Assembly (NCBI GenBank): GCA_021443065.1 | Contig: JABUUR010000156.1 | Location: forward strand, 1-20,215 | DNA length: 20,215 nucleotides | Direction: 5' to 3' | From: Fibrobacter sp. | Lineage (GTDB): Bacteria > Fibrobacterota > Fibrobacteria > Fibrobacterales > Fibrobacteraceae | Shown: piece after piece, positions 7,307 through 14,568 of the stretch | How positions within the stretch are numbered: the stretch's first letter is position 1 | How the letters are laid out: every line of letters begins with the position of its first letter | The notes under the pieces: generated by a model | The model's input: the letters and a program-made list of their open reading frames with translations, nothing else | What the model was told of the DNA's origin: nothing | Databases searched by the model: none | Made by a program: the position numbers and the translations under genes

Positions 7307-8530
7307 TCACGGAAGTTTAAGCATAAATGCATGGTTGGTGCCGGTGGCAAGGAAACGTCCATCCGGAGATCGCCCGCCCATCATGGGGACGGGAGCCAGT
7401 TCGCGGACATCGCCGACCCATTCTACGGCAAAGTCCGCAGGCCCCCCATGTTTTAAAGAAACCTCACGCATTGCGGTACGCCCATAGTCGCCCCCCTGAA
7501 CCGAAGGATTCCTCAAGTCGTTCAGGTTCAATATCTTGGAGCCGGAGGGGAACTCCGTCCAGACCACAAAAAGGCGGTCGCCGTTCTTATACCAGTGGGG
7601 CTGGGCCGGAGGCGACATCATTTTGTCCAGGACCTTCATTTTCACAGGCGAGGACGTTTCGGAAAGCTCCTGCACATAGGATTCCCAGCTTGTTTCAGAG
7701 CCGTCGAAGGCGTTGAACACAATGTATTCGCCGTCAGGGGAGAACATGGGGCTGTCCAGCAACCAGTCTTTGAGGCCAGAAGGCTTCTTGAGTTTTTGGG
7801 GTTTTGCCAAGGTCTTTTCAAGATCTTCCAGGGATTCCACCTTGGAAAGGTCTACAAACACGATACCGTCCTGGGGGTCCACATAGGTCAAACGGACGTT
7901 CCTTGTGCCAAAAAAGCCCTCGACGGTGGAAGTGTCCGCCGTGGTATCCACCTGAGCGGAAGGATCGATCCAGAGGTGAGGCGTAGACTTGTCGCTAATC
8001 CCCTGGCCGTAAAAGTAAAACCTTTTCTTGTCTACCATGCGGATGGCCATGATGCCGTAATCCTGGTTTTCATCCTTGCATTTACCCCCGGTCTTGTCGA
8101 AGGACCTAAGCGTAACTACGAAACCGCCGTGAGTACTCCATTCCGGGTCCTGGAACAGGCAATCCCCCTCGGAGGAATCCGCCATGAAAAACCAGACCAC
8201 CTTGTTGGACGTATCGGAAACCGTCAGGCGGTCGTGCTGTTTCACCAGTTTCTTGGCAGTGGGATAGGCGGAATCATCCGTATCCACAGAAATGTTCTTG
8301 AAGTTCAACCACAGCATGGAGGCCGGGTAATTTACCGTATCCTGGCTTACGGAAGGGTTGCAAACCTGAAAGTTACCGTTAATGGAATACAATTCCCCGA
8401 ATTCGGCGACGGAACCGGATTCCTTGTTTGATTCCGTTCCTGTCTCGGTTGCGGTAAAAGGCTCGGGCTCGTAAACGCAAGCCGTAAGGCAAGCCAACGC
8501 GATACATGTGGTCAAGATAAAGTTTTTCAT
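7307..8530 (-). CDS. Lipoprotein with TolB/PD40-like repeat motifs
   Basis: A 407-residue lipoprotein. The ATG at 8530 gives a type II signal peptide with lipobox LTAC and lipidated Cys18. The reading frame is open further upstream, but that extension has no signal features. A Thr/Glu/Ser-rich spacer follows the Cys. The C-terminal half has motifs like those of PD40/TolB propeller blades: MFSPDGEYIVFNAFDG, HWYKNGDRLFVVWTEF and GGRSPDGRFLATGTNHAFML. Such proteins usually bind partners in the periplasm. The adjacent barrel gene (8 bases downstream) suggests the two work together in the outer membrane, which is inference from context. It could be a substrate-binding or surface-exposed propeller. 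No enzyme motif is seen. Confidence 0.8.
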   Translation of the reverse strand: MKNFILTTCIALACLTACVYEPEPFTATETGTESNKESGSVAEFGELYSINGNFQVCNPSVSQDTVNYPASMLWLNFKNISVDTDDSAYPTAKKLVKQHDRLTVSDTSNKVVWFFMADSSEGDCLFQDPEWSTHGGFVVTLRSFDKTGGKCKDENQDYGIMAIRMVDKKRFYFYGQGISDKSTPHLWIDPSAQVDTTADTSTVEGFFGTRNVRLTYVDPQDGIVFVDLSKVESLEDLEKTLAKPQKLKKPSGLKDWLLDSPMFSPDGEYIVFNAFDGSETSWESYVQELSETSSPVKMKVLDKMMSPPAQPHWYKNGDRLFVVWTEFPSGSKILNLNDLRNPSVQGGDYGRTAMREVSLKHGGPADFAVEWVGDVRELAPVPMMGGRSPDGRFLATGTNHAFMLKLP

Positions 8531-8536
8531 CACAAG

Positions 8537-8566
8537 GAAATATACAAAACTCGGATTACCTGTAAA
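8537..8566 (-). promoter_or_regulatory. Promoter of the TolB-like lipoprotein gene
   Basis: On the minus strand TTTACA (plus 8561-8566), a 16-base spacer and TATATT (plus 8539-8544, extending to TATATTTC at 8537) lie just before the ATG, with only 6 bases between TATATTTC and the start codon. This supports transcription starting within a few bases of the ATG and separates the lipoprotein-barrel operon from the MATE gene, which ends 63 bases upstream. Confidence 0.5.
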
Positions 8567-8593
8567 ATCAGGAGTCAAGTAAAACAGCCGACC

Positions 8594-9952
8594 TCATGAA
8601 CCTCTGGACCATTCAAGCCTTGTTTTCCTCATAAACGCCACATATACGCATACCAGGACGGAACCCGCCGTAAGCCAACTTATGGGATAGCAGAGCATGA
8701 GGGCCTTGAAGGTGCCAAACCTGGGGAATATGAACAGGACCCAGGAAATACGCACTCCGCAAATGCCAAAGACACAGATCAAGGTAGGCAACATGGACTT
8801 ACCCATGCCTCGAAGGGCCCCGGAGGTGACATCGATTAGCACGTTGATAAACTCAAGGCCAATGACAATGAACACGCGGTAGGCCCCAGTGGCAATGACG
8901 TTTTCGTCGTTGGTAAAGATGGACAGGATGGGGTAATAGAAAAGGCAGGTCAAGGCTCCCAGGATAAAAGTGGTAAGCCCCGAAAGAAAAAGAGTCCAGC
9001 GGACAATTTTGCGGCAACGTTCCAAGTTGCGGGCGCCGTAGTTCTGCCCCACGAAAGTCACGCAGGCATGGCCAAAGGAGGCAAGCCAGAAATACACGAT
9101 CAATTCCGGATTCATGGCCACGGCAGAAGCCGCCACCGCCGTAGAACCCAGGCTGTTGATCGCCGACTGGATGCACACATTGCTGAAAGAGAAAAGTGCC
9201 CCCTGGACGCCAGCGGGCAAACCGATTTTTACGATGCGGCCCAAGATAAACGGAGTAATGCGAAGTTTAGAGAATTCAAACTTGAATGGTCCCGCTTCGT
9301 GCATCAAGAAGTACAGGACGGCCAAGGAACTCACCACATTGGCAATGACTGTGGCAACGGCAACGCCGTCTACATCCATATCGAAGCCTACGACGAATAT
9401 GACGTTCAGCACCAGGTTGACGGCACCCGCCACAAGAAGAACATAGAAAGGTCGCTTGGTGTCGCCCTTGCTTCTGAGGATTGCGGAGCAAAAGTTGAAC
9501 AACATAATAAAGGGCATACCCACGAAGTAGATGCGGAAATAGAGTACCGCGTCATCCAGAATATCGGGGGGCGTAGAAATCGCACTCAAGATGAATCTTG
9601 CAAAAACGATTCCCACCACCGAAAGAAAAATTCCGCACGCACCGGAGACTGCAATCGCCGTGTGGACGCCCCGGGACACTGCCCGAAAACTTTTTTCGCC
9701 TAAGGCGTTGGCCACCACCACATTGGCCCCGATGGAAAGGCCCACAAAGAGGTTCACCATCAGGTTGATAATGAAGGTGTTCGCCCCCACCGCGGCAAGG
9801 GCAGCATCGCCAGCAAACTTACCCACCACGGCCACGTCCGCGGAATTGAACAATTGCTGAAAGATGGAACTTGCGGCCAGGGGTATGGCAAACTTCAGGA
9901 TTTTGTCCCAGATGGATCCCGAAAGCAAGTTCATGTTCTTTGCATTTGCCAT
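8594..9952 (-). CDS. MATE family multidrug/sodium antiporter
   Basis: A 452-residue polytopic membrane protein with about 12 hydrophobic segments in two MatE halves. The N-terminus LLSGSIWDKILKFAIPLAAS and QLFNSADVAVVGKF matches the family signature for the first helix pair; a similar pattern begins the second half (ILGRIVKIGLPAGVQGALFS). Typical MATE features include the helix-breaking Gly/Pro residues and the segment RSKGDTKRP. MATE proteins export cationic drugs or metabolites using a proton or sodium gradient, but the substrate cannot be read from sequence. I chose ATG 9952. A GTG at 9991 would add 13 hydrophobic residues and lacks a well-spaced ribosome site. It is divergent from ychF and stands alone. 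Confidence 0.92.
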   Translation of the reverse strand: MANAKNMNLLSGSIWDKILKFAIPLAASSIFQQLFNSADVAVVGKFAGDAALAAVGANTFIINLMVNLFVGLSIGANVVVANALGEKSFRAVSRGVHTAIAVSGACGIFLSVVGIVFARFILSAISTPPDILDDAVLYFRIYFVGMPFIMLFNFCSAILRSKGDTKRPFYVLLVAGAVNLVLNVIFVVGFDMDVDGVAVATVIANVVSSLAVLYFLMHEAGPFKFEFSKLRITPFILGRIVKIGLPAGVQGALFSFSNVCIQSAINSLGSTAVAASAVAMNPELIVYFWLASFGHACVTFVGQNYGARNLERCRKIVRWTLFLSGLTTFILGALTCLFYYPILSIFTNDENVIATGAYRVFIVIGLEFINVLIDVTSGALRGMGKSMLPTLICVFGICGVRISWVLFIFPRFGTFKALMLCYPISWLTAGSVLVCVYVAFMRKTRLEWSRGS

Positions 9953-9961
9953 AACGGAGCA

Positions 9962-9969
9962 CAAATTTA
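9962..9969 (-). promoter_or_regulatory. TAnnTTTG box upstream of the MATE gene
   Basis: TAAATTTG on the minus strand is an exact match to the Bacteroidetes -7 consensus, 9 bases from the chosen ATG. This supports ATG 9952, since the alternative GTG at 9991 lies upstream of the box. No clear -33 element or Shine-Dalgarno is visible. Confidence 0.4.
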
Positions 9970-10004
9970 GCAAAAGAGCCGCACCGACCACACCCCCTTT
10001 TTAC

Positions 10005-10046
10005 TAACTTTAGTGCGCAAAAAATTAAAGGCCGGAAAAGTCCGGC
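10005..10046 (+). promoter_or_regulatory. ychF promoter-like box and 5' leader hairpin
   Basis: TAACTTTA at 10005-10012 is 7 of 8 to TAnnTTTG. About 20 bases later GCCGG (10031-10035) pairs with CCGGC (10042-10046) across the loop AAAAGT, making a short stable hairpin in the leader of ychF. On the plus strand it is not followed by a T tract, so it is more likely an mRNA-stability or translation element than a terminator. Confidence 0.4.
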
Positions 10047-10065
10047 AGTTTAAATGGAGTTTATC

Positions 10066-11163
10066 ATGGGTTTTAAATGTGGTATCGTCGGACTCCCCAA
10101 CGTGGGAAAAAGCACCATCTTTAACGCAATCACCAACGCAGGCGCCGAAGCCGCAAACTACCCCTTCTGCACCATCGACCCCAACGTGGGCATGGTAAGC
10201 GTACCGGACTACCGCCTGGACGAACTGGTGAAGGTTTACAACCCCAAGTCCATCGTTCCCGCCGTCACCGAGTTCGTAGACATCGCAGGCCTTGTCAAGG
10301 GAGCCGCCCAGGGCGAAGGCCTGGGCAACCAGTTCCTTACCCACATCCGCGAATGCCAGGCCATCATGGAAGTGGTCCGCTGCTTTGACGACGGCGACAT
10401 CGTCCACGTCCACGGATCCGTGGATCCAGTCCGCGACGTAGACATCATCGAGACGGAACTGATTCTCAAGGATCTTGAGTCTGTGGAAAAGCGCCTTGCC
10501 ACCGAGGCAAAGAACGCCCGCATGGGCGGTGCCGAGGCCAAGGCCCGCCTTGCCGCCTGCGAAAAACTCCGGGACGCTTTCCAGGAAGGCAAGCCCGCCC
10601 GCGGTCTCATCGGCGACAGCGAAGAAATGGACCAGGTGATCAAGGACCTGTCGCTCCTTACCGCAAAGCCCCTGTTCTACTGCGCCAACGTAAAGGAAGA
10701 CGACATTCTCACAGGCAACGCCTACGTGGATGCCCTCAAGGATTACGCCGCCAAGAACGGTCACGAAGTAATCATGATCAGCGGGAAAATCGAAGAAGAA
10801 CTTTCACAGATGGAACCTCTCGACAAGCTGGAATTTTTGAAGGACCTGGGACTCAAGGAATCCGGCCTGGACGCCGTAGTCCGCAAGGGTTACGAGATTC
10901 TCGGACTTCGCACCTTCCTGACCGCAGGCGAAAAGGAATGCCGCGCCTGGACCTTCGAGGCAGGCTTCAAGGCTCCTCAATGCGCAGGCGTCATCCACTC
11001 CGATTTCGAGCGCGGGTTCATTCGTGCAGAAACCCTGGCCTTCGAAGACTTCATGAAGTACGGCAGTTGGAATGCCGCCAAGGAAGCCGGCGTACTCCGT
11101 ACCGAAGGCAAGGAATACGTGGTGCAGGACGGCGACATCATGCTGTTCCGCTTCAACGTGTAG
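10066..11163 (+). CDS. ychF: YchF/OLA1 family ribosome-binding ATPase
   Basis: A 365-residue member of the Obg-related YchF family, full length for the family. It has the P-loop GLPNVGKST (residues 9-17), the NYPFCTIDPN switch segment, the G3 motif DIAGLVKGA (72-80) and NVKE at 208-211. That last motif replaces NKxD and explains why YchF prefers ATP to GTP. The helical insert lies at about 125-200 and the TGS domain at about 280-365 (RTFLTAGEKECRAWTFEAG onward, ending GDIMLFRFNV). YchF binds ribosomes and modulates translation and oxidative-stress response. The ATG at 10066 is preceded by GGAG with six bases between. An in-frame ATG at 10054 overlaps that site and is less likely. It is divergent from the MATE gene. 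Confidence 0.97.
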   Translation: MGFKCGIVGLPNVGKSTIFNAITNAGAEAANYPFCTIDPNVGMVSVPDYRLDELVKVYNPKSIVPAVTEFVDIAGLVKGAAQGEGLGNQFLTHIRECQAIMEVVRCFDDGDIVHVHGSVDPVRDVDIIETELILKDLESVEKRLATEAKNARMGGAEAKARLAACEKLRDAFQEGKPARGLIGDSEEMDQVIKDLSLLTAKPLFYCANVKEDDILTGNAYVDALKDYAAKNGHEVIMISGKIEEELSQMEPLDKLEFLKDLGLKESGLDAVVRKGYEILGLRTFLTAGEKECRAWTFEAGFKAPQCAGVIHSDFERGFIRAETLAFEDFMKYGSWNAAKEAGVLRTEGKEYVVQDGDIMLFRFNV

Positions 11164-11209
11164 CGCTTACTTTTCTAAAGATTTTTGGACCACATGCTTC
11201 CAGGAAGCG

Positions 11210-11250
11210 AAGCCCCCGAACTCACAATGCAACTTTTGCCACGGGGGCTT
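11210..11250. terminator. Possible two-way hairpin between convergent genes
   Basis: AAGCCCCCG (11210-11218) and CGGGGGCTT (11242-11250) form a perfect 9-bp GC-rich stem between the ends of ychF and the converging membrane-protein gene, whose stop codon it overlaps. The loop is 23 bases and there is no T tract on either strand, so it may act as a mixed stability/termination element instead of a classic intrinsic terminator. A smaller hairpin, GCTTCC/GGAAGC, lies just before it at about 11195. Confidence 0.4.
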
Positions 11251-11854
11251 ACTGATGCGCCGATTTTTTCTTTGCCCGTCGGGCTTTCAGTTCCACAATA
11301 ATCGGCCTGATGATGGTGGCCAGGTTCATGGCGGTACCGATGAATATCATCATCGTGGCCGCATAGTAGCCGTGCCCCGGATTCACGGAAAGCAAGGGGA
11401 TTCCCAGGGCGGCAAGTATCTCGGTCAATTTTGCGAAAAAAGCGCTCATGGCCACCATGGTCATCATGCCCATGGCGATGGAACCCAAAGGCGAAATCCA
11501 GGCGAAGGCGGCGGCAATAAAGGCTCCAATCAAGATGGCATACAAAAAGGGCATGGGTTCCATCTTCGGAAAATTGGGCATGGTCCCGCGGAACTTTTCC
11601 AATGCGGCAGGGTTGCCCGTCTCCATCTTTTTCAGCATTCCCAGGGCAGGTTCCTGCAAGGCATCGTCTAGATCCAAGCCGGACGCAAGTTCGTACAGAT
11701 TAGGGGACGCAATCACCTTGTCGTCGTTGCAGGACACGGTGGTCAAAGGCATCAGCAAGGCGACAATGACCAGCAGATAGGGAATTGCGGTAATCCTCTT
11801 GAATAGGCGCAGAGGTTTTTCTTCTTGTTTTTCAATTTTTTCATTACTCATCAT
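11249..11854 (-). CDS. Small four-helix membrane protein of unknown function
   Basis: A 201-residue protein with a charged N-terminus (Lys/Glu-rich, 1-20), membrane segments at about 22-41, 101-120, 125-148 and 162-187, and a Lys/Arg-rich C-terminus. The loop between helices 1 and 2 (about 42-99) has acidic and amphipathic stretches. No domain is recognised. The first ATG (11854) overlaps the stop of the FGE-fold gene by four bases (ATGA) and has GAGG four bases upstream; a second ATG follows directly at 11851. This overlap points to translational coupling, so it may work with the exported FGE-fold protein, for example in its localisation. That partnership is inferred from gene order alone. 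Confidence 0.8.
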   Translation of the reverse strand: MMSNEKIEKQEEKPLRLFKRITAIPYLLVIVALLMPLTTVSCNDDKVIASPNLYELASGLDLDDALQEPALGMLKKMETGNPAALEKFRGTMPNFPKMEPMPFLYAILIGAFIAAAFAWISPLGSIAMGMMTMVAMSAFFAKLTEILAALGIPLLSVNPGHGYYAATMMIFIGTAMNLATIIRPIIVELKARRAKKKSAHQ

Positions 11855-14508
11855 TTTGCCTCAAATGTACTGCGAGGGAAAGCACAGCGGAATCCGATAG
11901 AGTTGGACCAGTAACGAGGATCTTCGTTTTCTCGCGAGGTCAAGTACAAACGCTTTTCCTGGTCCTTCCAGGATCCGCCCTTGTACACCTTATCGGAGCC
12001 CATCCATGCACCCGTGGGGTTGGAAGGTTCTACAATCAGGGAGAACACAAAATACTTGTCCTTGGTCCATTCGGCAACGTTACCGGACATGTCGTAAAGT
12101 CCCCACTCGTTGGGTTTCTTGCTTCCGACAGCCTGGGGGCCGTAATCCGGGGCACCCTTCATTTGTTTGTAAGAATTTTCCTGATAGACGGCGTAAACAC
12201 CTGGATCGGGTTTTTCATCTAGATTCCACAAGGCACCCTCGTTATTGCCGGCGCGGCCTGCAAATTCCCACTGTGCTTCGGTAGGAAGGTCACCGCCAAT
12301 GGCCAGGCAGAATTCCCGGGCATCGTTCCAGGAGATATTATGGACAGGCTTTTGAGGGTCTACAAAGACGGAACGGTCCTTGCGACGGTCTATTTTATTT
12401 CGACGGTCCATGACTTCCTGGTAGAACTGTTGAGTGACCTCAGTGGTGTGAATTGCAAAAGGCGACATGGACACCACCTTACCCTTGTAACTGAAGGAAC
12501 CGGAGTCGATCAAGGCCACGGTGCCGTAAGCGGCATCTTTCCGTATGCGGCCCAAGGAACTATCCATCGGGGCAACATTTTCCTTTTCGACGGATTCTGC
12601 GACCACGGGCCCTGCAGAGCCCGACGAATCGGCAGGGGCGGTTTCAACTGCCGCGGAGTCTGCACCTTGAAGTGCGGAGGAATCCGCAATCACAGTATCC
12701 GCAACCACCGAGTCTGCGGCAGTTTGAAGTGCGGCGGAGTCGGCAACCAAAGAGTCTGCGGAGGCGGAGTCAATCGCGATGGTGTCGGCAACCAAAGAGT
12801 CTGCGGAGGCGGAGTCATTCGCGATGGTGTCGGCAACAGCAGCCTTAGCAGAGTCTAAATTTGCAGTATCAGCGGATACGGAGTCTGCACCGACAGCCGC
12901 GGAAGAGTCCATTGCGACCGAGTCAACTGCAGACACTCTGTCTGCGGCAACGGAATTTGCAGTGGCGGAACCCAAATCTTGAATCGCAGCGGTATCGGCG
13001 GCCACAGTATCGGGTGCAGCAGGTTCAACAACCTTTGCCGTGGCAACAGCGACAGGCGCCGCTACAGGACGCACGAACTTGCCTACCCACTCCTGAACTT
13101 CAGGTTGCTCCGCAATATAGGATGGCAATTTAAATTCACCACGGCAAGCATAGGTTTCTTCATCAATAATCAGTTCCAGCCTGATGTAGCGGTAGTGGTG
13201 ACGTCCAGTCAAAGTTCCGTCCTTATAAATCCAGACCGGCCTGTTCTTTTCCAAAGTCAAGTGGGCCGTTACAGAGGAAGCCGCATCGAGAATGGCATAC
13301 AAAGTATCGGGAACCACACCGCTTGCATTGCCGACCCATGACACGTCAAAACGACCGTATTCCTTGCCGAACGTCAGGCGGATGGCGGAAATCCGCTTGT
13401 TTTTTGAATCGGGAGCATTCTCAAAGATAGGTTCGATTTTTTCGGGAACCATCGTTCCAGAAAGAGGTTTCTGCTGCAAACTGTCCAGCCTGTCGAGGAG
13501 TTTCGTTTCTAAAATGCCCGCCACACCCAACTTATAGGCTTGCCAGATTTTTTTTGTCTCGGCCCTACGTTTGTTGTACTGTTCCACATACTGCCTATAT
13601 TCCGGCATATCCTCGGGAATATTCAATTCAAAAACATCAAAGGATGTTTTCATTTTCGGATACTTCTTGTCAAATTCGCTAGTATCCAGCATGGATAAGG
13701 TCAGGTTGATATCGCTATGGAATTTGTCGTACAGGCCTTCCACCTCTTCGAGGCTTTGGGCCTTGTCGATAGCCTCCCCGGTCACATCCGTTTTTACGGG
13801 AACAACGGATTCCGTGTCAAGGGGAACCATCTGCGGCACGAAGGTTACAAATTCAGAATTCTTGACATAGACAAAATCCACATAAGGCAAGAAATCCGGG
13901 GCAGAAAAATCAAAGGCGTACAGCCCTGGTTTTACAGGATATATCTTGCTTACCGGTCGGCTCATCCGTTTAGTCAGGGAGGTAAACTGCAAATTGGCTA
14001 CGGACGTGTCGATAATAATGGCGCCCGGACGATTCGTCTCCTTGATTTCCTTCCAACGGCCATCTTTCATAAAGTACAGAGTGGAAACACGGGAGGAGTA
14101 AATGAATTCCTTGTCGAAGTAAATATCGGTTTCATCCTGAAAGGCCCTGGAGTTGCGAGACCCGTAAAAACGGGTATAGACCATTTCCTCGGGCTTCAAA
14201 AGATTTTCCTTCATGCTGAACGCGTGAAGATTAGCAAAGTTTTCGTCTTCCACCTGGCCCTTGTACCAGTAAAATTCCTTGGAACTTTTTTTATGGCGCA
14301 AATAAAACGTATGGGCGTGAAGCGGAAGCTGAGGTATTTCCGAAATGGATTTAAAGCCTTCGTGCACAATTGCAATTTTCGAATCTTTCTTTAAAAGGGC
14401 CCCTTCCTGAAACTGATCCGCAGCAATCCGGAACATCCGTTCGTTTCCGGCCAACACAACAGCCGGAACAGCCAACAATAAAAAAATCAACGACCTTAGG
14501 AACTTCAT
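11851..14508 (-). CDS. Exported FGE/SUMF1-fold protein with repetitive O-glycosylation-like linker
   Basis: An 885-residue protein. The ATG at 14508 starts a signal peptide (MKFLRSLIFLLLAVPAVVLA). Residues 21-480 are an unrecognised extracytoplasmic region rich in aromatics. Residues about 483-650 form a low-complexity Ala/Asp/Ser/Val linker. Residues about 660-877 match the FGE-sulfatase fold: MSPFAIHTTEVTQQFYQEVM, then NISWNDAREFCLAIGGDLPTEAQWEFAGRAG, then GLYDMSGNVAEWTKD, KGGSW and SIGFRCAF. Aligned to human FGE, the two active-site cysteines fall at Glu851 and Leu856, so it should not make formylglycine; the fold is probably structural or ligand-binding, as in gliding-associated GldJ/GldK-like proteins. 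Downstream is a four-helix membrane protein overlapping by ATGA. Upstream is uvrA, separated by 60 bases with its own promoter box. Confidence 0.88.
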   Translation of the reverse strand: MKFLRSLIFLLLAVPAVVLAGNERMFRIAADQFQEGALLKKDSKIAIVHEGFKSISEIPQLPLHAHTFYLRHKKSSKEFYWYKGQVEDENFANLHAFSMKENLLKPEEMVYTRFYGSRNSRAFQDETDIYFDKEFIYSSRVSTLYFMKDGRWKEIKETNRPGAIIIDTSVANLQFTSLTKRMSRPVSKIYPVKPGLYAFDFSAPDFLPYVDFVYVKNSEFVTFVPQMVPLDTESVVPVKTDVTGEAIDKAQSLEEVEGLYDKFHSDINLTLSMLDTSEFDKKYPKMKTSFDVFELNIPEDMPEYRQYVEQYNKRRAETKKIWQAYKLGVAGILETKLLDRLDSLQQKPLSGTMVPEKIEPIFENAPDSKNKRISAIRLTFGKEYGRFDVSWVGNASGVVPDTLYAILDAASSVTAHLTLEKNRPVWIYKDGTLTGRHHYRYIRLELIIDEETYACRGEFKLPSYIAEQPEVQEWVGKFVRPVAAPVAVATAKVVEPAAPDTVAADTAAIQDLGSATANSVAADRVSAVDSVAMDSSAAVGADSVSADTANLDSAKAAVADTIANDSASADSLVADTIAIDSASADSLVADSAALQTAADSVVADTVIADSSALQGADSAAVETAPADSSGSAGPVVAESVEKENVAPMDSSLGRIRKDAAYGTVALIDSGSFSYKGKVVSMSPFAIHTTEVTQQFYQEVMDRRNKIDRRKDRSVFVDPQKPVHNISWNDAREFCLAIGGDLPTEAQWEFAGRAGNNEGALWNLDEKPDPGVYAVYQENSYKQMKGAPDYGPQAVGSKKPNEWGLYDMSGNVAEWTKDKYFVFSLIVEPSNPTGAWMGSDKVYKGGSWKDQEKRLYLTSRENEDPRYWSNSIGFRCAFPRSTFEAK
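12741..12830 (-). repeat. 45-bp in-frame tandem duplication in the FGE-gene linker
   Basis: Two 45-base copies, 12741-12785 and 12786-12830, differ at one position. They encode two 15-residue blocks (ADTIANDSASADSLV and ADTIAIDSASADSLV) inside a wider region of 15-base periodicity. The high identity suggests a recent duplication, and the linker length may vary between strains. Confidence 0.95.
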
Positions 14509-14557
14509 ATCTGCTAGAAGCACAAACAGGAATTGTGCGAATCTCTCCTTCTATCCA

Positions 14558-14565
14558 CAAAGATA
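14558..14565 (-). promoter_or_regulatory. TAnnTTTG box for the FGE-fold gene
   Basis: TATCTTTG on the minus strand is an exact consensus match, lying 3 bases beyond the uvrA stop codon and 49 bases before the ATG at 14508. The leader between them carries AAGGAG, but about 38 bases from the ATG, which is too far to be its ribosome site. No terminator follows uvrA, so read-through from uvrA is also possible. Confidence 0.4.
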
Positions 14566-14568
14566 ATA

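Noticed and set aside
9953..9991. GTG start of the MATE gene at 9991
   Set aside because: It lies upstream of the TAnnTTTG box, has its G-run only one base away, and adds residues not typical of the family.
10031..10046. Terminator hairpin before ychF
   Set aside because: There is no T tract on the plus strand and no gene upstream on that strand to terminate; on the minus strand it lies upstream of the MATE promoter.
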